From Zea mays (Eukaryota > Streptophyta > Magnoliopsida > Poales > Poaceae), in assembly GCF_902167145.1 (NCBI RefSeq), contig NC_050096.1, positions 293,768,200-293,832,199 on the forward strand: a stretch of DNA of 64,000 nt, written 5' to 3'. This document shows, piece by piece, positions 32,301-44,349 of the stretch. Under the pieces are notes generated by a model. That model saw only the letters and a list, made by a program, of their open reading frames with translations, did no database searches and was not told the origin of the DNA. Numbering within the stretch: the first letter of the stretch is position 1; each line of letters starts with the position of its first letter. The position numbers were made by a program, and so were the translations under genes.

Positions 32301-35300
32301 ATTTCTGCGGTGTATCAGCATGACCATGAAGGTGTAAAAATCATTGCGGATCGGTAAAAAGGTGAAATGATGCTTTGAATTGGACCGATGCTTGGTCATG
32401 ATCTCCCGTGCTGAGGGGGACATCGATAGATTGATTGATGTGACTTTCAGAGGTTTTGCAAGGGTGTAATCATGTGCGCACCCCTTCTTTTTTTTTTTTG
32501 TTCCTTAGCTTTGTCCCTGTGGTGTGGTGTAGTACCTGAGAAGCAAAATGATGCCTGCATTTGCTGCGCTCATTGCTGTGGCTGGCAGGCGTGTGTGTGT
32601 GTGTTACTTTTACTTGTTGATGAGATATATAATTATACATATATAGCAAGGTTTGACTGGGCTCGTGTGGGAGCAGGCCAGCCGGGGCCGGGGGGAGTCA
32701 CGTGCCGTGATCTCACCACCACCCACCACCTACCGTCGTGGCGACACGCACTTGAATGGTCATGGCTCCTGAGATAGTGAGATGTGATTGAGAATTTAAG
32801 GCTGGTGGCTTTGACTTTTGGAATCCTAGGTGAAGACTGAAGAGCAACCGTTCCTATCTACCACAGTATCTTACATAAATGTCGGCGTGGAAGGTGAATC
32901 CGTACACGTATTCAGTTGGATCTGGTCCGGCATGGATTAGTAATATGAAATGTGCAGCTGGCAATTTCGCTGGTAAACGTTCATGTGGGTTATCAGGAAC
33001 ATAGAAAAGCAAAAAGAAAAGATGAGACGGGGAATCGATAGATCTGTGCAAGAAGAGAAGCTGCAGAGACAGTGAAAGGTAAAGCGGCGGTAAAAAAAAA
33101 AGCAAAAGGGGAAGGTGACCCGGTGCCGGTGCTGCGTGTCTGTTCATGCTTTTGACCGTTAGTCGTGTCGTGAACTGTGAACATGGTGGCCTCTGTTCTG
33201 CCGCATGGATAAGTACGGTCTGGGTCCTGGACTCGGCGTCGAGACGACATCTTTATTACATAGTACAGGGGGTCCTCGTATCCTCCATGGAACCACTTTT
33301 CCCGGCCATGCTACAGTATCTAAATGTAGACTGTGTCCGCCTGTGTACAGATACACAACCATGCATGGACGTGGACGACGACGGCAGCAGAGCCAGCGAG
33401 AGTCGATCTCTTCTGTTCATCGTTACCCCTCTAACCAACACATTATATTACTCACACTTGCTTGCCTCGTGCTCTGTGCTGTGCACACCAGTACGTACTC
33501 TCGCTGCGGTGCACCCACCCTACCAAACGGATACTGTACAAATACAGTAGCAAGCAGCAGCATGAAGATGCAAGGAAGTTCACGTGGTAGGTGTACGGTA
33601 CGGTCACCAGTCACCACTAGCAGGCACGGATGCGTGAGAGACGATGACGTACGTCCTCACGTCACGTACGTACGCGCCCTCGAGGAGTGGAAAACATGGT
33701 AAAACTCTGCTAGCTCCCTGCTGCAGTCTGCTGCGCGCGCGTCCTCGTCATGGCTCATGCCATGCCATGTGTGGCCGTGCTCGGTCGCTCTCATATCATA
33801 ACGTAGCCGCCGTCGTGTCAATAATTCAACCATGAGCCAAAAGAGGGCAGGAAAAAAGAAGAAAAAGGCAACGAAAGGAAGGAAGAAAAAAAAGGCGTAC
33901 TAGCTACGAACTGCCCGTCGTGTCGTGTCGTGTTGGGTGTTGGGTGTTGGGTGCGTGCGTCAATGCATATGCATGGATGGATGGCGGTACGACTTGGTCT
34001 ACTGGTACGCATCTTTGCCACTGAAACTGATGGTTGGTGCATGCGTGGCGTGGGTGGATAGATCTGAAATGACCATGGCCAGACGAAAAACTCACGTACA
34101 GAAATGAAATAAATTAAAGGCGTCCGTGGAGTTGGACCGTACCGATGCTTTGGATGTGAAGCTCCACATGGATGGATGCATGGACGGACGACCGGGATGA
34201 GTAGACGGCCGGCCGGCAGAGGCCGGTGCGGTACTAGTGGCCAGTGGGCTGCACCGGCCACCGGCCTGCGCTCTGCTGCAGCATGCGTTTCTGCAGGCTG
34301 CTAGCTGCTTTTGATTTGCAGCTGCAGGGGTACTCTCTAGCCATTTGCATTGCCTTGTTTAAGACCTCGGACGGCGACTGCATGTGGACGTACGCAGCTG
34401 TTTTTGATCCACATCGCTGTCGCGCTCGCCCTTGTGCGTACCATGCATATATACGTACGTACGCGGGGTTTTATAACGAGGAGGTTGGCAGTTTTGCAGC
34501 TAGCGGAGTGTACGTGCATGGACGTTACTATATTATTTATTAGTAGAGGGTAGAGCGAATCGTATACGTATGTGTATATACTGTGGCACGTACGTACTAC
34601 GCTGCTAGGTGCTGCATGCCGGCATGGCGTTGCAATCCGTGCCAGTGCCACCAGAGCACGGGGAGGACGTCCAGAAACTATTAACTGCAGATGCCCCGCC
34701 TGCCCAGTCTCCTGCTCGTCCCTGCCACTGCACTCTCAGCTACAGTATGTAGTAGTAGGAGTACGTGCGAGCGAGCAGCCCAGAGACGGATCGGCAGCAT
34801 TCCCGTGGCCGTGGACGGCATGCATGGTGTGTCCAGTAATGGAGCCCGGTGACGGCACGTGTATTACGTACGCGTGCGTGTGTTTACGTGCTGCATGGAA
34901 CTGTGCGTGCGGTACTAGTGCAGTCGTGCACGCGTACGCACGGTTATATACGTATGTTCAGCGCACGCGTGCATGGCAGCGCGATCAATGCATGGTTTGC
35001 TTCATGTATGTATATATGTACGTACGTACACGTCACCGTTCACGTGCCCTTGCCCCTGCCCCTGCCCCTGCCCGATACGACGGCGGCGGGCAGGCCAGAT
35101 GCCCTACGCCGTGCCGCCGATCGGATCCGTGTCCCTGCCTCATCCCTGGCCTCGAGTCACGCGTCGTCCCGGAGGGCGGAGGCACGCACGCAGGGCATCT
35201 GCATGCTACGGTACGGGTGTGTATATATATATGCATGGCCGTACGTTGTGCCGCGCGCGGTGAAGGCGTCCGCGTGCGCGGCACCATGCACGCGCTGCGC

Positions 35301-35656
35301 TACTACAGTGTGCAAGGCCGTTGCTTGCTGCAGCACACAGTACTCTCCGATCGATCTGGCCATGCGTGCATGCATGTCGGGGCGAGCATTATTCAAGGCA
35401 CACGCGTCTGCCCCATATTCAAGGCACACCGCACCATCGTATGCTCACAAGTCTTGTACATTGAACTTCGTCTTCCGTTTGTTCCTCGCAGAGTCTTTTT
35501 TTTTTCTTTGCGGACTGGAAAGTGCACTGTTGGAGACATCAGACATGGCACGAGATATACACGTACTATACAGGGAGTTGCTCGATCGCCCTGTTTGTAC
35601 TACTCCGTTTACTAGGCCCTCTCCTAACGATCGGCTGTTCTTTTTTTAGACTGTCA
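32301..35656. other. Intergenic DNA, no gene recognised
   Basis: Rich in CGTACGTA, CATGCATG and TGCATG phrases. The longest frame (34572-35615, +) has a Cys/Arg/Tyr-rich product with no domain, and a frame in another register overlaps it, so I do not call it a gene. Confidence 0.45.
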
Positions 35657-35798
<142 letters not shown>

Positions 35799-36475
35799 TA
35801 GGTGAGTGCCCATGCGTTGCAACGGGAACATATAATATAATGATAACTTATATACAAAATGTGTGTTACATTGTTATAAGAAAATGTTTCATAATCTATA
35901 CACAAAGATGAGATTTCTGCAAAGAATACCATGCCACATCACTAAAATATGAATGACTCACTTATCCCTCATAACAGCAGCCTTGTCTCTGATTTAAGTT
36001 TAGGCACATTACAAATACTCAAACCGCTCAGCAAGTCCTTTTGCCGCTTCTTCAGAACACCAGATGTTATGGCATCCTACTTCTCTGCTACCTCATCACA
36101 GTGACAAGCCGACAGGTACCACCTCTTTGACTCGAGTGCCCATGCTCGTATGGCGTCGCCTCGCCGCACGCCTAACTCGCCTAGGCGTTTGGAAGGGGGT
36201 GGGTCGCCATGTCTCGCCTTAACGCCTTAATAACCTTGGTCGGGGGCGACACCAAGCCGGCGGCCATGCTGTGAGGCGAGGGGGTAGGTCCATAGGTGGG
36301 CGTGAGTTTCTTTCCATGAACTTAGTGGCCAGGTACTCACAAAACTCATTAAATCATTGCCCACCATAGCAGAGACAACCTATAATTGAAACAGTATAAC
36401 AATAAACAATGGTGATTATGAAAATTACTATGTACAAATAAATACAGATATTCAAAACCGAAAATAAAATGAAAC

Positions 36476-37356
36476 CTTTAAGTAGGGTGAGATACTGTTC
36501 TTGAGATAATGATTTCTTGTGCTTTCCCAGAGAGCAGAACCACCTGCATGGGCTATAACCAAAGCATCAGCCATACGATTAGAAGCAAGACACTGGTTAA
36601 CTGCCCCTTTGTAGTCTCCAACCACCAACGCATGTTGAATGCTTTTGTCAATTGATGGATCTGATGGCACAGCATCTCCAGAAACTTCCTGTTCTATCTG
36701 TTGACCATTTGTAGAAACTGATTCTTCAGCCAAGCTAGCCTCTGAAGGTTGAGGATTGTTGAAAAAATCATCCCCATTATCAATAAGAAACTGGGCATCC
36801 GCATTATCGGTTACTGCAGCATGATCAATATTAAGTGTATCTGCCAATATTTGGCTCAATTCATCAGTTGAACTTGCAGGCGGTGCCTGAGGTGGTTCGA
36901 AGCCAAGATGAGCAAGCAATTTTGTCCTTGCAAAATCCCCGTCCTCAAACATAACCCTTAAGAAGCCCCAGGTTTCTCTCTCCTCGTCAGATCTGATCAA
37001 ACATGCATCACATAAAGTTAGTCTCCATGCAAATATCAGTATTAGTTCTACTAAAGAAGCACCTACAAAGATTCTTGGTATTTTTTTCACACAGAGCACA
37101 TAGCGAACTTTTGTCGCCATTCTGAATAGCAGCTTCAAATTCAGTTGATCGGCTCACCAGACTTTGCTCAATCACCAAATTGTGCACATGTACCTATAAA
37201 AAACATAACATAAACACAGGAACTTGAAGAGGAGCAGAAAACAGAACACTGACAAAGAATAATTACCTCAGATGTAGATGTTTGCGCACCTTGGGTGGGT
37301 GCCACCGGATGGAAAGAAACAAGTTTACCACCGAAACCAAAAGATGCACCGGTGGG
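36476..37356 (-). pseudogene. Captured fragment of SEC31 (COPII outer coat)
   Basis: SEC31 forms the outer cage of COPII vesicles with SEC13 at ER exit sites. Exons on the minus strand: 37267-37356 (FGFGGKLVSFHP..), 37067-37192 (VHNLVIEQSLVSRSTEFEAA, IQNGDKSSL) and 36476-36993 (SDEERETWGFLRVMFEDGD, ARTKLLAHLGFEPPQ, then SIQHALVVGDYKGAVNQCLA, DALVIAHAGGSALWESTR, YLKN). The order follows the protein and GT-AG borders are kept. One base is lost or gained in the second exon (KKIPRIF where KKSQESL-type sequence is expected). The WD40 domain and the Pro-rich C-terminus are missing. This is a piece of the middle of a protein of over 1000 residues. Confidence 0.85.
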
Positions 37357-37649
37357 GGCATTTCAACCATTTAATCTTGTACAGAGTGACACACCATAAT
37401 ATAAGTATGAGTAAGGAAGCAACACACCGAATTTGAGAATTAACACTTTTAACCGCCTGTCGTTTTATTTCAGTTGGATCTAATAGAATGTTTTTCAATT
37501 AATAAAGTAGTGAAGCTGAACAGCAGGGAACCGATGATCGTTTAAATTCTAATACTGTGATTACTAAATACTTTTGTTATATTTGCAAGAAGACTTGACT
37601 CGTGTATGCACTGTTAAGACATTAGTGTAAGTTTAGAACAAAAATATAC

Positions 37650-38370
37650 CATGCAGGTGTTCTCCTTCTAGATTTGTTATCATCACTTATGTACTTTTCT
37701 GAGTTAACCTTGTACTTACACGTTGGAGGAAAGTTGATGACCCCTTCGGTCCATCCTTCAAACAGATGCCCTTCTTCAGCTCTACTTTCAGCCATCATTA
37801 AATGGAATGGAAAGATGAGCTAGGACTTTTGAATAAAGGATATTTTGCAATGTGACGATAAAACATAAAAGCCTACCTGGTCTTTCCCAAACAATTCGTT
37901 CCAATCCTGCTTGGATATGAGTTCGTGTGTCTTCTCATATGGTAAGTTGATCCTATAGTTGAGATCACCTAGCCATACATTCCTTCTAAAACAAGCTGAA
38001 CTGCAATGCATCACCAAATATAGCTACATGAACTGAACTGGTAAACTATGAAAGCAAAAGTTCTAATAGCATTGCAATATTCAAGAATGGCTAAAGATAA
38101 TGCTTTGTTCCTTTAACTATTAAAATAAGTACAAAATGAACCACTAAAAAGTAGAGGTAACCAGAAACAATATATAATCTATTACTCACTCATGATCATA
38201 TATCGTTTTAGGCATGTTGACTCTCGAAACTGGATTAAATATTGTCCTTCGGTGGATTTCTTGAACATCAGCATTCCTTTTTAGTTCATCTCCTTCCTTT
38301 TCTCCATAGGTCAGGTGACAACATATAAAGCAAAACTGTGTTTGGTATATGGACACTTTAATAGCACCCA
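37650..38370 (-). pseudogene. Captured fragment of a type I 5-phosphatase
   Basis: Minus-strand exons: 38190-38370 ([31 protein letters not shown]), 37877-37985 ([25 protein letters not shown]) and about 37650-37795 (GHLFEGWTEGVINFPPT, KVNSEKY, RRTPAW). The order and splice borders follow the family. The sequence differs clearly from the intact gene at 28508-31900 (GDLNYRINLPYEKTHE here, [16 protein letters not shown] there), so the donor was a different paralogue. The CDRI/SDHRPV end and the N-terminal half are absent. Confidence 0.85.
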
Positions 38371-38572
38371 AAAGTTGATGACCCCTTCAGTCCATCCTTC
38401 AAACAGATGCCCCTTCTTCAGCTCTACTTTCAGCTATCATTAAAGGGAATGGAAAGATGAGCTAGGACTTCTGAATAAAGGGTATTTTGCAATGTGACGA
38501 TAAAACATAAAAGCCTACCTGGTCTTTCCCAAACAGTTCGTTACAGTCCTGCTTGGATATGAGTTCGTGTGT
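38371..38572 (-). repeat. About 200-bp internal duplication inside the Helitron
   Basis: 38371-38572 repeats about 37733-37931 (AGTTGATGACCCCTTC..AAACAGATGCCC..GCCTACCTGGTCTTTCCCAAAC..GAGTTCGTGTG) with few mismatches. It spans parts of two 5-phosphatase exons and the intron between them, placing exon copies out of order. Confidence 0.9.
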
Positions 38573-38879
38573 TTGGTATAAGGATTAATGACATGTGAGA
38601 ACCGATTAAATCTCCAAAATTATTTCTGTTTGGTTGGCCCATATAAAGAAAAGAAAACCCTGAAAAGTTACTACTTCCCTAACAAAGTTTTTCCTGTTTT
38701 ACCAAAACAACACAAAAAAGTGGTGCAACAACACTTCACAGAGAAAAAATCACATCACTTCTATGAAAAAATATTAAGTATTAACCATAGATGTAGGAAT
38801 TACCAAAGAACATAAATGAAATGAAAAGATCTGAATCACAAAGGCTGAATGATGGAACAGAATGTCAAAGATTTGTTAC

Positions 38880-39010
38880 GACTTACATCTTTGAGGATAG
38901 AGTTGTCATGCATGTCTGAACCATGGGCTTAATATTGTCTGCACAGAACTCGAACTTTTCGGAGAATCGTTCTGGGTGATCAAAAGCTACCTTTGACGCC
39001 ATCTCATCAC
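38880..39010 (-). pseudogene. Unassigned captured exon near the Helitron 5' end
   Basis: The minus strand encodes [40 protein letters not shown] and SSK without a stop. The amino-acid composition is protein-like. It could be a first coding exon (start at the internal Met before ASKVAF). The family is not recognised. Confidence 0.4.
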
Positions 39011-39303
39011 CTTCGTTCTGGCTGGTAATTCACTGGCTGCCCAACGATAAAAAAACTCTGCAAATACATCCTCCAATTCACTGGCTGCGGGGTTCCACGG
39101 GTCGCGCTGGGTGGGCGTGCGCCATGCGTTGGGCGGGCGGGAGGTCGGTTCGTGGCGGCTGCAGCGGCGGGATTGCGGCGTGCGGTATGGCGGGAGGGCG
39201 GTTCGCCATGGTCGTGGCGGGGTTTGTGGGTTTGCGGCGTGCGGGCGGGCGGGGGTAGGGTGGCGGGGGCAGTCTACATTAGCTTATTAATAGTTAGTAG
39301 AGA
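39011..39303 (-). other. 5' part of the inner Helitron
   Basis: GC-rich (GGCGGGCGGG, GCGTGCGGGCGG), then the TCTCTACTA terminus. The GC-rich leader next to the 5' end parallels that of the left Helitron at 3300-3900. Confidence 0.5.
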
Positions 39304-41730
39304 TTGATGGCTTCAATTTCCTCTGAACCATTAACAACCAAAACAAGAACCTAGAGACACATAAAAGAGAAGCGTAAGGCAAATATTAAAAGGTATATGT
39401 TAATACACCATAATTGTAAAATATTAGGAACATATAAAAAGTTAGCATTGCCAGCAACCTTGTTTCAGAAAGAAGCTCTAAAACAATCTAGGAGCTTATC
39501 CCTAACCGTGTACCTGCATATCGTACAAAGATAAAACATCAATATAAAGAATGTATATCATCTCAAGATCTTATCAAAGAAATGTACCAGAGAAATTGAA
39601 CCAGTTCGCGGCTTCAAAAATTTGAATTGAAAGCTCCAAAGTCCAAATTTTAGAAAAGGCCAACCCCAATCTCACTTCACTTATCCCTGATGTGTTGATA
39701 GGTAACTTTTTGTGTGTTGGGGGTAGAGGGTTTATAAAACTCTGCGTGTTTGAGGAAAAATATATTTTGTAATAGTATTCTTTATAATTCAAATTTCTGA
39801 GGTAATAAATTTCTTGGTGAATATTATAGGTGAACACCAATTTTCAAAATATCAGACCATGAACCCCATAAGAGTTGGGCCTACCTTAGTTGGTGGGAAG
39901 TCTTAATGTACAGCCCCACCATCGAGATTTGAGTCTTCTTAGACTCGAATATGGTTGTCTATCTCTTCTTATTTACAATGCCACTACTCCTATGTTGATC
40001 AAAAAAAAATAAACCTAGTTCCTCATCTGTTGGTCAAAAATTTTATTCATGGAGCCATGACCAGAAATTCAGTGTGGACATATACATATCATGGATTCCA
40101 GTTGTCAAGAGAAATAAACGCCAGGTTAATCCAAAGCTCTACTGAATCTGAGTTTCTGTGAGGAATCGACAATGTGGTGCATCGACCCAAGGTTACCGAG
40201 CGATGATAAAAAACGAATATAAGGATTAAATGAGGGTTAGCGGTGCCCAAAATCAGGGTAGCATTCCCAAAGGTTTATTAGAGTCGTAGAGAGTCTAAAT
40301 TTTGTGGAATTACCAAAAAAATGTACCGATTAGAGGACCACTCCACTCCAGATTGTACAAATCTAGGAGGACTTACCGGACCTAGCAGCGCGTCGTGGAG
40401 CCTCGTGCCCCTTGCTCCGCGGCACGTCCTGGCGGCAAGGCGTCTTCTGGCTCTGGTGTCCGCGTGCACTCCTCTCTCTTGTGGTTACGGCAACGGGAAC
40501 TCTTCCGACTCCGTGTCCGCGCCCGCTCGAACACAGAGGCAGGGAGTGAACTAATCTGATTTGACAAGAACAAAAGAGATACTACGATTGGAAAGAAAAT
40601 GTTATTTGTGAAAATCACAGTAAGTAACCATTTTTGTAATTGCTACTTATTTCAAAGTATTGTAGCTACAAGAATAAAAAGATTGCAGTTTAATGACATA
40701 TTGACATGTCCAAAATATGGATAGCAGAGACAGAGATGCAGTACTACACACGCTCCTTAATGAGGTTAAGATCATTAGTGTTTGGCCGTACAAACATGAC
40801 GACATCATTAGCATCGACAGAGATGCAGTACTGCACACGCTCCATTGCAAGAGGTTGCAAAAATTCCAACTGAGTGGCCCAGCAAATGAGTGAATTCAGA
40901 ACATCGATAACCTATATAAGCCGCATGTGGCTAACCTTGCTTCAGCCACATCACAGTGATACCTATCAATGGTAAAAGTAAACCAGACTTTTACATTGAC
41001 AAAATACACATAAAGGACTTGGTTCATACATGAATCTTAAAAACAGGGAAGGTATTATATACTACCTTTGGTTCTCAATAGATTGAATTAGCTTTTCCAT
41101 ATAAATTTCAGTTATCCAAGTAGAAATTATGAGCTGCATGCAGTCTTGCCATAACATCAACTTCGTTTGTTTTGCTGCATCAGATTTTTATCCAAATATA
41201 AAAAATGTGAACTCACTTTTAAAGAAAGAACATTTCTTTTTAAAATAAAATCATAATAAAAAACATAATGTGCATGTGATTTCAGGGAAGCATTGGCACC
41301 AGTGATCTTGGTCTCCTTTGTATTACCTTGGTCCCAAGAGAGTTAGGTCTGAGAAATTCTTTTAGAATAGAAAGTCCGGTAGCCGCGCAAAGGAAAAAGA
41401 ATGTTGATACAATTGGTAAGTTTGAACTTAGGAAATCCAAGTGTCAACTACTACCTCTGATCACAAATACAAGTTTATTCATTAATCAGGATTGTTGTAG
41501 GGAAACTCTTTTTAGCTTTGACTATCAATATCTAAAAGGTCATAAAGGTGGACATCACAGTATTAACACACCAGATCCATCAAGAAAAAAAATACTTCCA
41601 TAGACCATAATATAAAACTTTCTATTTGAAATAATATGTCCATAGATATTGCTAGTCAAGGTGATGTATTGGATACTGTGTTGACATCATAATTGACCTA
41701 TATTGACTATCAGATGGAGTAAATATTCAC
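39304..41730 (-). other. Outer Helitron segment, mostly unassigned
   Basis: AT-rich. A GC-rich patch at 40370-40540 has short frames on both strands. Around 40720-40860 GATGCAGTAC..CACACGCTCC occurs twice, and the minus strand reads MERVQYCISVDANDVVMFVR, possibly part of an unknown captured exon. No family was recognised. Confidence 0.35.
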
Positions 41731-42732
41731 CTCCACTCTTTTCTGGGTGAAATTGAACTGCCTGAATGTTGCCCATTGAGATGGAGGATATAAAGTTGTC
41801 ACCATAGTTGCATATCGAGGAAATCCAGTCTCTATTAGCATCTGACTAAGCATGAAGAAAGAAAAGAACAAGTCACACCTCATCAGTCAACCAAAGTACG
41901 GTAATCTAAATGGCTCGTTGCTTACAGGCAGTACGCGGTAGGAGTGAACAAAGTACACATGCTGGCCATCAGCTCCCTGCAACAGTGGTGTGTCCTTGGT
42001 GATCTGGAGAGCGTTCCAGCCAATATGTGGAACTATGAGGCCATTTGAGGAGTCGAATCGCCTGACCACGCCTGGTATCACACCGAGGCCGCTCACTGTG
42101 ACAGTAAATGCAAAATCAACCCGCAGTACGCGACTGCGAGCAGCAAGTTTGTTGCGACGTCGGCTTCAGACCAGAACGTCGCGTTGTGCAGGCAGGCAAG
42201 CAGGCATATCATCATTCATCAGCACCTGGTGGCTTGGCTTCTTCTCCACCCAGCCAACGTCATCTGATAAGGCCTGGCAACTTCTTGGCTAGGGTTTCGA
42301 TCGGGTGTGCAACGACGCGGTACGGCGCTGCTACGCTAGCTGTGCCAGATCGAGGGGCAGAGGCGCGCGCTGGCCGGGCCGGCCGTCTGGCAGGCGTGCG
42401 CGTGGCTAAAATTTTCAGCTACCATTCATCCATTTCGCTCAGCTAGTATGCAAGTCGCAGACAAAGTGGGGTTGAGAAGAGCTTACCCGGGTCGTTCTCC
42501 TCGCTGGAATCGAAGAGCAGCTGGAGACCGAGGCAGATGCCTAGGAAGGGGCGGTCCCTTTGGATGTACTCACGGAGTGCGTCGGCCATGCCCGTCCTGT
42601 TGAGGACGTCCATGGCGGAGCCGAAGGCGCCGACACCGGGAAAAACGAGCCGTTCCGCGGCGACGATGTCCTCCGGGCTCTGCACGTCGCGGATGTCGAA
42701 GCCAAGAAGCACACAGCCCTCAAGCCCACCTG
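41731..42732 (-). pseudogene. Captured fragment of imidazole glycerol phosphate synthase (HisHF)
   Basis: Plastid histidine-biosynthesis enzyme; plants fuse the HisH glutaminase to the HisF cyclase. Minus-strand exons: 42487-about 42732 (LLGFDIRDV, ERLVFPGVGAFGSAMDVLNR, RPFLGICLGLQLLFDSSEEN), 41926-42095 (GLGVIPGVVRRFDSSNGLIV, PHIGWNALQ, HVYFVHSYRVLP) and 41731-41845 (DWISSICNYGDNF, NIQAVQFHPEKSG). Splice sites and frame are intact, and the glutaminase Cys (GICLG) and His-Glu (FHPEKS) are present. I find no HisF cyclase exons downstream and no transit peptide upstream, so this is a captured glutaminase fragment and not a working gene. Confidence 0.85.
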
Positions 42733-43309
42733 CTGACAGAATATCAAAAAATTACAAATGCAGTTGCATGCAATTTTGAAAAAAAAGGTAACATGATGAT
42801 TCGCTAAACAAGAAATTCCAACAAACATGATATACATGAGCATGACTTATACAGAAAAGCACTTCCAATAAAACTTTCTAGATCGCAGGGCCTGATAAAA
42901 CTCAAAAGGTTCAAAAATGTACTCTATGTTCCAAATCGTAAGTCGTTATCTTTTCAAGGTTCATAGATTTTGTTATGCAGCTAAATATGCACTATGTATA
43001 GATACATAGTAAAACAGTTGTGGGCTTATAAATATGGCAAGCTTGCTCCTAAAATGGGTGCAATCCTCAAACTGCAAGTAAAAAACGCAACTCCTATGCA
43101 AGTATAAAATCCCTTCTCTCCAACCTTGTAGCTCCTATGCAGAACCACTAAAAAAACGATAAGAAAATTGATTCCAAAAAATGACTCTTCAAGATAAAAC
43201 CATATCAAACTAACATTTAAGTTTATGGTCCATTGCAATATGTGAGAGCCCCTAACTAACTCTTAAAAGGAAATCAAGGTAAGTCAGAGGAGCAGTAACA
43301 AAATAAATA
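42733..43309 (-). other. Spacer between HisHF and SRP68 fragments
   Basis: AT-rich. A half Stowaway-like sequence (TTCCAAATCGTAAGTCGTTA..ACATAG) lies at about 42926-43012. No coding signal. Confidence 0.4.
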
Positions 43310-44313
43310 CATCCATCTTCATTGAGAAGATCATTAGCAGTATCCAGGAGTTCATGTGCTTGTAAATATGATCCACCTAGTTTATGTGAACATAAATCAA
43401 TCATAGGCTCCACTTCTTCGATGCACTAATAGCATAAAAGTTCATTTTCTATACCGCCATACTTCCCAGGCTCCTCATATATAGCCCTATAGAGAAACAG
43501 GTAATAGATTACTCAAAATCATTAAAAAAACTCACCCTAATTACTCATTCAAAAAGGAACAATAATAAAATATCCACACAATAAACAACGACAGGATGTA
43601 ATGATCATATATTCTGACAAAACAAGTAGAATTACACAAACCTCGTATTCTTGAAATTTATTATTGTGGCATCTATATTCTTGTCTTGCTCAGAAAACAA
43701 AGCACCTTTCATATATGAAGCATATGCCTGAGAAACAATTGCATTTTGGTGAAAACATTTTAGATTTGTCTTCAAAATAGTTCAAATACTATTAAAAATA
43801 CAGTTGATAGAAAGTGAAAGAAAATATACATCAGCTTCTAGAGATTTCCTAGAATCTCCTTTTACAGAACATAATTGTGAAAAGTGATGCCCATTTAACT
43901 GCTTTTCGAAATCGACCCAACATGTAGATACACTGTTTTTGCATTTGTACCAGATGTTTTCTTCTCCATGGCATGACTCCATGCTCGCTCGGCCATATAA
44001 AACACTACATGGAGAAACCTACTTTCACATGTTAAATCGCTTCATGAAGTCCTCTCTAGGTTTAAACAAATTGTAATAGTCCTTGCTCAAAACATCAGAC
44101 AAGGTTTATATAAGACAAGGTTTATATAAGACTGCAAAGAGAATTATGAAGAAAACCAACATGCTATATAACATATTATCAGCAGAAGGGACCACACCTC
44201 ACATTTGTGACTATTGACTCGGTTATATTCCTTTGTTGTATTTACCTCGGCCATGCAAAAACTTGAGAGACTTGTACAACCTTCTGAGTCGTGCAGAACA
44301 GTATCGCCTGCAG
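43310..44313 (-). pseudogene. Captured fragment of SRP68 (signal recognition particle subunit)
   Basis: SRP68 binds SRP RNA with SRP72 and supports co-translational targeting to the ER. Minus-strand blocks in order: RYCSARLRRLYKSLKFLHGRG (about 44250-44313), NITESIVTNVR, MAERAWSHAMEKKTSGTNA (about 43940-44000), SQLCSVKGDSRKSLEAD, QAYASYMKGALFSEQDKN and INFKNTR (43642-43729), then YEEPGKYGGIENELLC, IEEVEPMIDLCSHKLGGS and LQAHELLD (about 43310-43495). At least three frameshifts (after GKYN, within the MEKK exon) and an in-frame TAG after ENELLCY are visible. N- and C-terminal parts are missing. Confidence 0.85.
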
Positions 44314-44349
44314 ACAGAGAGGCAAAGGCAGACACACCAATGAGGTAAT

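Noticed and set aside
34572..35615. 347-codon frame on the + strand
   Set aside because: The product has no domain, is rich in Cys/Arg/Tyr from CATGCA/GTACGT repeats, and is overlapped by a 266-codon frame in another register.
37650..38370. A second functional 5-phosphatase gene
   Set aside because: Only part of the catalytic domain is present, the exons are partly duplicated out of order, and it lies inside a Helitron.
41731..42732. HisHF as a functional gene
   Set aside because: The transit peptide region and the whole cyclase half are missing, and it sits between Helitron ends with other gene fragments.
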